Assembly: GCA_026706505.1 (NCBI GenBank)
Contig: JAPOYQ010000202.1
Span: 1-11,521 of the forward strand
Length of the DNA: 11,521 nucleotides
Direction: 5' to 3'
From: Gemmatimonadota bacterium
GTDB taxonomy: Bacteria > Latescibacterota > UBA2968 > UBA8231
Shown here: positions 6,172 through 11,521 of the stretch, piece by piece
How the letters are laid out: every line of letters starts with the position of its first letter
Numbering within the stretch: position 1 is the first letter of the stretch
The notes under the pieces: model-generated
What the model was told of the DNA's origin: nothing
Databases searched by the model: none
The model's input: only the letters and a program-made list of their open reading frames with translations
Program-made: the position numbers and the translations under genes

Positions 6172-7566
6172 TCATACAACGCTGGAAGCGCAGACCAACC
6201 GCTTGAACAGGTCGCCGCGCTCGGCGTAACTGGCAAACTGATCGAAGCTGGCGCAAGCCGGCGAAAGCAGTACCACGTCGCCAGTCTGCGCCAAGCGACG
6301 GGCAGCGTCCAGGGCTTGAGGTAGGTCGCGGCAGCAGTGGATAATCCCACCAGCACCCGCCTGTTGTACAGCAGCGGCAATGCGCGGGGCCTCTTGGCCG
6401 ATGAGCAGCACGGCGCGGACATGGCCAGCGGCAATCGCAGTGCCCAAGGCACTGAAGTCGGCTCCTTTTGCAGCGCCGCCAGCGATCAGCAGCAGGGGCG
6501 CGTCAAAGGCGCGGAGGGCAGCGCAGGTAGCATCGACTGTCGTGGCCAGTGAGTCGTTGTAATAGGTAACGCCATCGCGCTCGGCGACGTATTCGAGGCG
6601 GTGGGGCAAGCCCGCAAAGGCGCGAATGGCCTCGGCGAAATGGGTCGCTGGCGCACCAAAGGCCAACGCACCAGCTACCGCAGCGGCGGCATTGCTCCAA
6701 TTGTGTTGGCCCCGGAGAGACAGGTCGGCCACCGGACAAACGGCGATTGGCTGCGCCCTAGGGCAGCAGGCCCACAACTGGCCGTCGGCAATCCACGCAC
6801 CCGGAATGCTCGAGGTGGTTGTGCTAAAGGACCAAAGGGCGGCTGGACTTTCTTCGGCAAAGGTCCGGGCGGTGGGACAGTCCCGATTGACAATGAGGAT
6901 ATCGCCAAGCGTTTGGTAACGGCACACGGGCTTTTTAGCGGCGACGTATTCGGCGCGGTCGGCGTGATAGTCGAGGTGGTCCTCGGTGACGGAAAGAACC
7001 ACGGCGATATGCGGACTTTGGTCGAGGTCCTGCAATTGGAAGCTAGACAGCTCTAGTACAACCCGGTCGGTCGCCTGCAACTCGTCAATGAATTCGAGCG
7101 GCGGCCGGCCGATGTTGCCGCCGCTGAACACCCTCGCTGCCGGGTCGGTAGCCAAGAGCGCATGTAGCAGCGCGGTCGTAGTGCCTTTGCCCTTAGTACC
7201 GGTGATTCCAAGCACTGACGCGGGACATAGCTGTAAAAAGAAGCGCGTCTGGCTCGACACTTCGACGCCGCAACGCCGCGCCTCGCACAGGCGCGGGTCC
7301 AGCGTCGGCAGACCCGGTGTGCGAAACAACAGGTCGAAGTCGGTCAGGTCGTCGAGATAGCCTTCGCCGATGCGCCATTGTTGTACGCCCTCCACTGGCG
7401 TGGCCGGGTCGCGAACATCGCACACGGCAAAGGGAATCTGGCGCGCGTGGAGAAAGCGGGCCAGCGCGCGATTTTCCACGCCGAGGCCGAGAAGGGCAAT
7501 GCGCCGCTGGTGCAGATGTTGGGTCGCGCTTGACTCTTTGGGGCCGGAGGATTTTTTTAGCGCCAT
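6172..7566 (-). CDS. murD: UDP-N-acetylmuramoyl-alanine--glutamate ligase (MurD family)
   Basis: A 464-residue Mur ligase adding glutamate to UDP-MurNAc-L-Ala in peptidoglycan synthesis, in the cytoplasm. The N-terminal Rossmann domain has LLGLGVENRA (25-34). The central ATPase has GTKGKGTT (123-130), NIGRP (151), ELSSFQL (172-178), HLDYH (197-201) and a likely carbamylated K211 in VAAKK. GQHNWSN (287-292) leads to the C-terminal domain with PHRLEYV (321) and YYNDSLATT (335-343). E. coli MurD has NDSKATN there, so the lysine is replaced by leucine; such variants occur in divergent MurD and MurD2-type ligases, so D- versus L-glutamate specificity is open. The start at ATG 7566 (MALKK) is preferred; upstream ATGs overlap the divergent gene. 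No other cell-wall gene lies nearby, and it may head an operon with the dioxygenase 64 bp downstream. Confidence 0.9.
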   Translation of the reverse strand: MALKKSSGPKESSATQHLHQRRIALLGLGVENRALARFLHARQIPFAVCDVRDPATPVEGVQQWRIGEGYLDDLTDFDLLFRTPGLPTLDPRLCEARRCGVEVSSQTRFFLQLCPASVLGITGTKGKGTTTALLHALLATDPAARVFSGGNIGRPPLEFIDELQATDRVVLELSSFQLQDLDQSPHIAVVLSVTEDHLDYHADRAEYVAAKKPVCRYQTLGDILIVNRDCPTARTFAEESPAALWSFSTTTSSIPGAWIADGQLWACCPRAQPIAVCPVADLSLRGQHNWSNAAAAVAGALAFGAPATHFAEAIRAFAGLPHRLEYVAERDGVTYYNDSLATTVDATCAALRAFDAPLLLIAGGAAKGADFSALGTAIAAGHVRAVLLIGQEAPRIAAAVQQAGAGGIIHCCRDLPQALDAARRLAQTGDVVLLSPACASFDQFASYAERGDLFKRLVCASSVV

Positions 7567-7595
7567 TGAATTCGCAATACGCGCTTTAATTAAAT
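7566..7595 (+). promoter_or_regulatory. Candidate promoter of the lectin-kinase-selenoprotein operon
   Basis: TTGAAT (7566-7571) and TTAAAT (7590-7595) are separated by 18 bases and resemble sigma-70 -35 and -10 boxes. They lie in the only AT-rich stretch of the 48-bp divergent gap (7567-7614). A palindromic TTTAATTAAA (7585-7594) is embedded and may serve a murD promoter on the other strand. Both promoters would have very short leaders. This is pattern reading, not proof. Confidence 0.35.
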
Positions 7596-7603
7596 TAGAT
7601 AGC

Positions 7604-7610
7604 GAGAAGG
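7604..7610 (+). promoter_or_regulatory. Ribosome binding site of the lectin-fold gene
   Basis: GAGAAGG ends four bases before GTG 7615. It is too far from the next in-frame ATG (7630), so it favours the GTG as start. Confidence 0.5.
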
Positions 7611-7614
7611 TGCT

Positions 7615-7992
7615 GTGGCTGTAACAATTATGCGTACGGTGCGGCCTAGTCCGCAATGGCAAGACAGCTTGATCCGGCTAGAGAGCGGCCAGCGGGTCGT
7701 CATCGACGCCGAGGAAACTTGGTCGCCGGACATGCAAAACCAAATCGCTTGGTGCGGTGCCGATGGCGTGTACAATCTGCCCGCAGGCGCGGGCTACCTA
7801 TTGCCGGGGGCCAATGTCGGCGCACTCGTGGCCCGCATTGGCGACGACGGGCCGATCTTTGCCGTGGGCAGCCGCTGCGACTTTATCGCCGACCGCGCCG
7901 GCCTCCTGAACTTGGCCATGAACGAAAATCCGAGCTTCAACAACCAAGCCGGCAAAATCGTCGCCCAAATCATCGTCTTTAGCCGACCATGA
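7615..7992 (+). CDS. LecA (PA-IL)-like beta-sandwich lectin-domain protein
   Basis: A 125-residue, all-beta protein resembling the galactophilic lectin PA-IL (LecA) of Pseudomonas. Supporting pattern: YLLPGANVGALVARIGDDGP (61-80), FAVGSRCDF (82-90), and a C-terminal N103-E-N-P-S-F-N109-N110-Q-A-G segment followed by a final strand. The paired asparagines resemble the NN of the LecA calcium/sugar loop, although the loop is shorter and the aspartate appears to be replaced. Sugar binding is therefore possible but unproven. No signal peptide is present. The start is GTG 7615, chosen for its ribosome site; ATG 7630 would remove five residues. The stop overlaps the next start in an ATGA, so it is translationally coupled to the kinase-like gene. 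Its role in the operon is unknown. Confidence 0.7.
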   Translation: MAVTIMRTVRPSPQWQDSLIRLESGQRVVIDAEETWSPDMQNQIAWCGADGVYNLPAGAGYLLPGANVGALVARIGDDGPIFAVGSRCDFIADRAGLLNLAMNENPSFNNQAGKIVAQIIVFSRP

Positions 7993-9020
7993 GCCTCGCC
8001 GGCATCGCGGCGACCGCAGCCTATGTGCGCGCTGGGCATCCACCTATCCGCGCGATCGCTCCGCTCGCCGAAGGGGTCTGGCGCATCGAGGACGCAGACG
8101 GCCGCAAGGTCGTGGTCAAGCATCAACTCTTCGGTCGGCTGACGCAGGGTACAGCTTACGACCTGTTGGAGGTCGAGCGCGACGTGCTCGGCATACTGCA
8201 CGCGGCCGGATGTCCGGTGCCCGCCGTCCTCGGCGTGGACTCAGACGCCCAATGCATCTTCTTGCAATGGGTCGGCGATCGCACCCTCGACGACGCCATT
8301 CAGGACGGGGACCGTGCGGCGACGATACAGGCCATACGCGGGCTGTGCGCCATTGAGCACACGTGCGCCCAACGCGCCGACCAGCTAGAGCCAAGAGTAG
8401 TGCCGAGTGCCAACCGCGCAGCCCTCGCCGCCGCCTGGGACGAGGCGGGAACGCGAGCGCATACTGGCATCGAACAGCTATGCAGCCGCCTCCAGCAGGA
8501 CGCTGGGATACAGCCACTACTCGAAGCTATGCACGATTGGCTAGCAGCGCGGCCAGCCGCGTTGGGCAGCGTAGATTACAACGCGCGCAACGCAATCGTC
8601 GAGCCGGGGGGCACGCGCGTTTACTTCCTCGAATTTGCCAAAATTGGTTGGGACTGGACGGAACGGCGCTTGACGCAGTATACTTCAAGTATGGGCAGCG
8701 GTCGGCAAGATGGGCGCATGCGCTCGCTATTGGACGCGTCCGCAGCGCGTTTGTACGCCGAGGAGTCCGGGCGCAGCGACGGTGCGCGGGCGCTCGATTA
8801 TCACCGAATTTTTTTTCTTTTAAACAGCGCGGCCCTGTTGTGCGCGGCCCTCGACGGCGAGCCGCACGCGCTGGCCCTGCGCCAACACTGGAAAAAGCCC
8901 CATGCGCGGCTGCGGCAATGCGCGGCCATGTTGGCCCAGGGCCTGAGCACAGACCCAAGCGCGACCGAGTTCAGAAGTCGGTTGCAGTTTTGTTTGTCAC
9001 CACGCGGAGGAACCCTATGA
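7989..9020 (+). CDS. Aminoglycoside phosphotransferase (APH)-like small-molecule kinase
   Basis: A 343-residue protein with the APH/choline-kinase-like fold. The N-lobe shows EGVWRIEDADGRKVVVKHQLF with the ATP lysine K44 and candidate partner E61 or E63. FLQWVGDRTL (91-100) is the hinge. The catalytic loop is D196-Y-N-A-R-N201 (D-x4-N), usually HGD-x4-N; here the preceding residues are GSV. The metal-binding position of the usual DF(G/D) motif reads LEFAKIGWDW (214-223), so E215 replaces aspartate. A DWTERRLTQY segment (222-231) follows, then a helical C-lobe. The enzyme probably phosphorylates a hydroxylated metabolite; resistance to aminoglycosides is not implied. Both ends overlap neighbours by ATGA (7989-7992 and 9017-9020), so lectin, kinase and selenoprotein are translated as a coupled unit. 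If the HGD change and D-to-E change reduce activity, it may be a pseudokinase. Confidence 0.75.
   Translation: MSLAGIAATAAYVRAGHPPIRAIAPLAEGVWRIEDADGRKVVVKHQLFGRLTQGTAYDLLEVERDVLGILHAAGCPVPAVLGVDSDAQCIFLQWVGDRTLDDAIQDGDRAATIQAIRGLCAIEHTCAQRADQLEPRVVPSANRAALAAAWDEAGTRAHTGIEQLCSRLQQDAGIQPLLEAMHDWLAARPAALGSVDYNARNAIVEPGGTRVYFLEFAKIGWDWTERRLTQYTSSMGSGRQDGRMRSLLDASAARLYAEESGRSDGARALDYHRIFFLLNSAALLCAALDGEPHALALRQHWKKPHARLRQCAAMLAQGLSTDPSATEFRSRLQFCLSPRGGTL
9006..9010 (+). promoter_or_regulatory. Strong Shine-Dalgarno site of the DUF5069-like selenoprotein gene
   Basis: GGAGG lies six bases before ATG 9017, inside the last codons of the kinase gene. It is the best ribosome site in the window and fixes the start of the small UGA-containing gene. 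Confidence 0.8.
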
Positions 9021-9283
9021 GCGAGTGGAACACTCTCGACTTCAAGCCCCGGGCCCGGGGTATGATCATCGGCGATATTCCCTGGCTGGCGCGCATAGCT
9101 GACAAGGCGCGGGCGCACCAGCAGCAACGCATCGGCGACTACGTATTTCCCTGACCGGCCGACCAGCGCTTCCTGGAGGAAGTGGAGCTAACAGCCGCAG
9201 CATTCGAGGAGATGGTAGCCTCGTCCGCAGACGACGATGCACTGATCGAGAAGATGAAAGCGCACTTGGCTAGAAAGCACTAG
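9017..9283 (+). CDS. DUF5069-like selenoprotein (in-frame UGA read as selenocysteine)
   Basis: An 88-residue protein read from ATG 9017 through UGA 9152-9154 (residue 46) to TAG 9281-9283. The first half shows PRARGMIIGDIPWLARIADK (11-30) and IGDYVFP (39-45); the second reads U46-PADQRFLEEVEL and continues with acidic helices to KAHLARKH. This matches my recollection of DUF5069 proteins, which have a PR-x-G-I-LARxxDKARA stretch followed by GEY-x-x-x-CPxDxRFLE, so the UGA replaces the conserved cysteine. Without recoding, the gene ends at FP with 130 bases of unexplained coding-like DNA before the next ATG. With it, the stop lies one base before that ATG. There is no cysteine in the protein, so Sec would be its only chalcogen redox residue. 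A SECIS-like hairpin follows. DUF5069 function is unknown. The family name is from memory, not a search. Confidence 0.82.
9152..9189 (+). promoter_or_regulatory. Bacterial SECIS-like element with UGA (DUF5069-like gene)
   Basis: After the UGA (9152-9154) lies a 7-bp stem: arm CGCTTCC (9167-9173), loop TGGA (9174-9177), arm GGAAGTG (9178-9184), with one G-U pair. A further AGC/GCT helix (9165-9167 with 9187-9189) could form below it around a bulge. The loop starts 19 nt after the UGA and has G in the second position, within the known bacterial SECIS limits. Confidence 0.75.
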
Positions 9284-9284
9284 C

Positions 9285-10172
9285 ATGAACACCTCAGCGC
9301 AAACAACGCGCACCCCAAGGCGGAGAGTCCGGGAGATGGAGGTAGAGGTCGTCCACGTGCGCCGCGACACTCCAGACACCACTACGCTCTTTATGTCGGC
9401 TGGCGACGAGCCGATCGAATACGAAGCCGGCCACTTCTGCACCATTGATCCCCATCAGTTCGGCGAGCTGGAGCACTTCACCGCCTATTTAGAAGATCAA
9501 AAGGGGCAGCGGGAAAAGCCGCGGGCCTATTCCATGGCTTCTGCACCGCACGAAGAACTCCTCGCCATCACCATCAAAGAAGAGCGCTACGAGAGCGGTG
9601 AGACGCCGTACCCACCGCTTTTGTCGCCGCTCTTGACGTACTACATCCACGAGGGCCGGCGGCTGGTCATCAGCGGCTTTACCGGGGCGTACACCTTTCC
9701 CACCGATGTCTGCGAGCGCGCCGAGCACATTGTCCACGTATGCGCTGGTAGCGGCATCGTGCCCAACAGGAGCTTGATCAAGGAGAGCCTACACCGCGAC
9801 GACCCGCTCCGGCACACCTTGCTGTTTAGCAACAAGACGCGCGGCGACGTCATTTACTTCGAGGAATTCGAGGAATTGCGGGCACAGTACCCCGACAAAC
9901 TCGAAGTCATCCACTGCATCACCCGCGAAGACCCAAGCGGCATCCGCGGCGCCCGCCAAGGGCGCATCTCTGGGGAACTCTTGCGCGAAGTCGCGCCCGA
10001 CCCCTCCAAAGTGATGGCCTATAGCTGCGGCCCGGGCATCACGCCTTACGAGCGCCGGGCGGCCCGGGCCAAGGGCGAGACTCCCGAGCCGCGCTTCGTC
10101 GAAAACATGGTCGCGCTCTTGCAGGAGCACGGGCTGGACAAAAAGCAGATCCGGCAGGAAAGCTGGGGGTGA
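9285..10172 (+). CDS. FNR-type FAD/NAD(P)H oxidoreductase
   Basis: A 295-residue ferredoxin-NADP reductase-superfamily flavoprotein. The beta-barrel FAD domain (about 15-135) has RAYSMAS (80-86). The nucleotide domain (about 145-295) has AGSGIVPNRS (154-163) and CGPGITPYERR (248-258). The C-terminal tail after CGP (RAAxAKGETPxPRF-like, 258-271, then ending in an aromatic-Gly) resembles reductase components of oxygenase systems. No 2Fe-2S domain is attached, so electrons would pass to a separate acceptor protein. The start ATG 9285 is one base after the selenoprotein stop, with a weak AGAAAG ribosome site, so translation probably depends on readthrough of the UGA upstream. The stop directly abuts the glycosyltransferase ATG. 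The natural acceptor is unknown; the adjacent selenoprotein is one candidate. Confidence 0.87.
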   Translation: MNTSAQTTRTPRRRVREMEVEVVHVRRDTPDTTTLFMSAGDEPIEYEAGHFCTIDPHQFGELEHFTAYLEDQKGQREKPRAYSMASAPHEELLAITIKEERYESGETPYPPLLSPLLTYYIHEGRRLVISGFTGAYTFPTDVCERAEHIVHVCAGSGIVPNRSLIKESLHRDDPLRHTLLFSNKTRGDVIYFEEFEELRAQYPDKLEVIHCITREDPSGIRGARQGRISGELLREVAPDPSKVMAYSCGPGITPYERRAARAKGETPEPRFVENMVALLQEHGLDKKQIRQESWG

Positions 10173-11129
10173 ATGAAGTTAATCGTGCAGATTCCCTGCT
10201 TTGACGAAGAGCAGACCCTGCCCGCTGTAATCCGCGACATCCCGCGCCAAGTGCCCGGCATCGATCAAGTCGAAATTTTGGTCATCGACGACGGCTCCAA
10301 CGACCTCACCAGCGCGGTGGCGCGCAAATGCGGCGCAGATCACGTAATTCGCTTCCCGCACAACCGGGGGCTAGGACAAGCCTTTAAGGCCGGTTTTGAC
10401 GAGTGCCTGCGGCTGGGAGCCGATATCATCGTCAACACCGACGGCGACAACCAGTACTACGGCGGCGACATCGACAAGCTAGTCGCGCCCATCCTCGGCG
10501 GCCGTGCCGACATGGTCATCGGCGACCGGCAGACGCAGGCCATTGCCCATTTCTCCACCCTCAAGCGCTACCTACAGAGCTTGGGCAGCCGGGTGATTAG
10601 CCGCCTCGCCGGCCTACAGGTGCCGGATGTGGCCAGCGGCTTTCGCGCCTTTAGTCGCGAGTGTGCGCTCCAGCTTTCGACCCTTACCAATTTCGACCAC
10701 ACGGCCGAGCACGTAATCGAGGCCGGATACAAAAATTTGGCCGTGACTTCTGTCGCGATCCGCACCAACCCCAAGACGCGCGAGTCGCGCCTTTTCTCCA
10801 ACATCGGCAAGTTCGTCTTCAAATCCGGGGAGATCAGTTTACGCACCTATGCGCGCTACGCCGCGCTCAAGATATTTTCCCTATGCGGCATTTTGACCTT
10901 TGTCGCCGGCTTTGGCCTCGGCGTGCGCTTTCTCTACTTCTTATTTTTTACTGACGAAGGAATGCTGCACGTGCAGTCGCTTATCTTGGCGGCGATTTTG
11001 TTGTTGGCTGGATTTCAGATGTTTCTCACCGGCGTCATAGCCGATCTGATCGCCACCAATAGGGACTTGCTCGAAGATGCCTTGCAGAGGGTCAAGAAGT
11101 TGGAATTGCGCGATACGGACCAAAGATAA
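10173..11129 (+). CDS. Membrane-anchored family 2 glycosyltransferase (DPM1/GtrB-like)
   Basis: A 318-residue inverting GT-A glycosyltransferase. The catalytic domain (1-220) has IPCFDEEQTL (7-16), VIDDGSND (37-44), NRGLGQAF (64-71), the metal-binding D90-G-D92 in NTDGDNQ, and SGFRAFSR (155-162). Two hydrophobic segments follow at about 234-258 and 266-290, then a charged tail (295-318) likely to be cytoplasmic. This architecture fits enzymes that load a sugar onto a polyprenyl phosphate, or that elongate surface glycans at the inner membrane. The start ATG 10173 follows the reductase stop with no gap, and GGGGGTGA just upstream can act as a ribosome site. Donor and acceptor sugars cannot be told from sequence. 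The argC gene begins seven bases after the TAA stop. Confidence 0.9.
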   Translation: MKLIVQIPCFDEEQTLPAVIRDIPRQVPGIDQVEILVIDDGSNDLTSAVARKCGADHVIRFPHNRGLGQAFKAGFDECLRLGADIIVNTDGDNQYYGGDIDKLVAPILGGRADMVIGDRQTQAIAHFSTLKRYLQSLGSRVISRLAGLQVPDVASGFRAFSRECALQLSTLTNFDHTAEHVIEAGYKNLAVTSVAIRTNPKTRESRLFSNIGKFVFKSGEISLRTYARYAALKIFSLCGILTFVAGFGLGVRFLYFLFFTDEGMLHVQSLILAAILLLAGFQMFLTGVIADLIATNRDLLEDALQRVKKLELRDTDQR

Positions 11130-11136
11130 TTCGCAC

Positions 11137-11521
11137 ATGAAAAAACCTGCGGTTTACATAGACGGCCAAGAGGGAACGACCGGGCTGCGCATTCGCCAGA
11201 TGCTAGCCGGGCGCGAGGATGTGGAGGTGTTGCTCATTCCACCGGAGCATCGCCGGGATCCGCGCGCGCGAGCCGAGTTTCTCAACCGCGCGGACTTGTG
11301 CGTGCTCTGCCTGCCCGACGACGCGGCAGCCGAGGCTCTCGACCTGCTCGAAAACCCGCAGACCAAGGTCATCGACACGAGCACGGCGCGCCGGGTCCAT
11401 TCCGAGTGGGTCTATGGGCTGCCCGAGATTTCGCCCGAGCACAAAGAGCGGATTCGCCGCGCACAAAAAGTCGCCAATTGCGGTTGTTATCCCGTCGGCT
11501 TCATCCTCGCCGTGCGGCCCC
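11137..11521 (+). CDS. argC: N-acetyl-gamma-glutamyl-phosphate reductase, type 2, 5' part
   Basis: The first 128 codons are present; the right window edge cuts the gene. ArgC reduces N-acetyl-glutamyl phosphate with NADPH in arginine synthesis. The start reads VYIDGQEGTTGLRIR (6-20), the nucleotide loop of the shorter type 2 enzymes. It is followed by LCLPDDAAAEAL (58-69), IDTSTARRV (79-87), WVYGLPE (91-97) and the catalytic NCGCYPVGF (114-122, Cys117). In most relatives the motif is NPGCYP, so the proline before G is a cysteine here, an extra thiol beside the catalytic one. The gene starts seven bases after the glycosyltransferase stop and has no strong ribosome site, so it is probably part of the same transcript. 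No other arginine gene is visible within the window. Confidence 0.92.
   Translation, partial: MKKPAVYIDGQEGTTGLRIRQMLAGREDVEVLLIPPEHRRDPRARAEFLNRADLCVLCLPDDAAAEALDLLENPQTKVIDTSTARRVHSEWVYGLPEISPEHKERIRRAQKVANCGCYPVGFILAVRP

Noticed and set aside
6108..6452. N-terminal extension of the PhyH-like protein
   Set aside because: It overlaps the 3' end of murD in another frame and has no oxygenase features.
9047..9060. A 14-bp perfect palindrome, CCCCGGGCCCGGGG
   Set aside because: It lies in the codons for Pro-Arg-Ala-Arg-Gly of the selenoprotein gene, a conserved stretch with GC-rich codons, has no loop, and needs no extra explanation.
8363..9154. A 263-residue plus-strand ORF ending at the UGA
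   Set aside because: Its first two thirds are the kinase gene read in another frame, with arginine- and proline-rich nonsense; only the part from ATG 9017 is real.
9152..9154. UGA as a true stop, with 9155-9284 as an intergenic region
   Set aside because: The downstream frame matches the family, has good codon use, and ends one base before the next ATG, which chance would not readily produce.

Overview
The window is GC-rich and densely coded, with short intergenic gaps. It looks like chromosomal DNA of a Gram-negative-like, probably uncultivated bacterium. The mix of a type I sulfatase, a phytanoyl-CoA dioxygenase-like oxygenase, an LecA-like lectin domain and selenoproteins recalls lineages such as Poribacteria or Latescibacterota. 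That lineage guess is weak and rests on gene content only. No rRNA, tRNA, insertion sequence, phage gene or CRISPR array is visible.

Layout. (a) 1-2311, minus strand: a large ABC exporter with an N-terminal PH-like region and a zinc ribbon, followed 3 bases later by the start of a gene cut by the window edge. (b) 2312-2482: a divergent promoter region. (c) 2483-3644, plus strand: an assimilatory APS reductase, then an ArsC-family thioredoxin-fold protein with an in-frame UGA. (d) 3692-7566, minus strand: murD, a phytanoyl-CoA dioxygenase-like gene and a sulfatase, in transcription order. (e) 7567-7614: a second, very short divergent promoter region. (f) 7615-11521, plus strand: a tightly packed, probably co-transcribed run encoding an LecA-like lectin-fold protein, an aminoglycoside-phosphotransferase-like kinase, a small DUF5069-like protein with an in-frame UGA, an FNR-type flavoprotein reductase, a membrane-anchored family 2 glycosyltransferase, and ArgC (cut by the window end).

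The main discovery is two genes that ordinary gene calling would miss or truncate. At 3333-3335 and 9152-9154 an in-frame UGA sits where the recognisable protein family is expected to carry a redox cysteine. Coding sequence continues to a proper stop in both. In each case a 7-bp hairpin starts shortly after the UGA, with its apical loop 19-22 nt downstream and a G in the first two loop positions, as expected of a bacterial SECIS element. UGA also ends four other genes in the window at sensible places, so this looks like selenocysteine insertion and not genetic-code reassignment. The organism should therefore carry selA, selB, selC and selD elsewhere.

Both selenoproteins sit next to redox enzymes (APS reductase; an FAD/NAD(P)H reductase), which suggests electron-transfer partnerships that could be tested. 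The selenoprotein reading is based on sequence logic only; no alignment or folding program was run.
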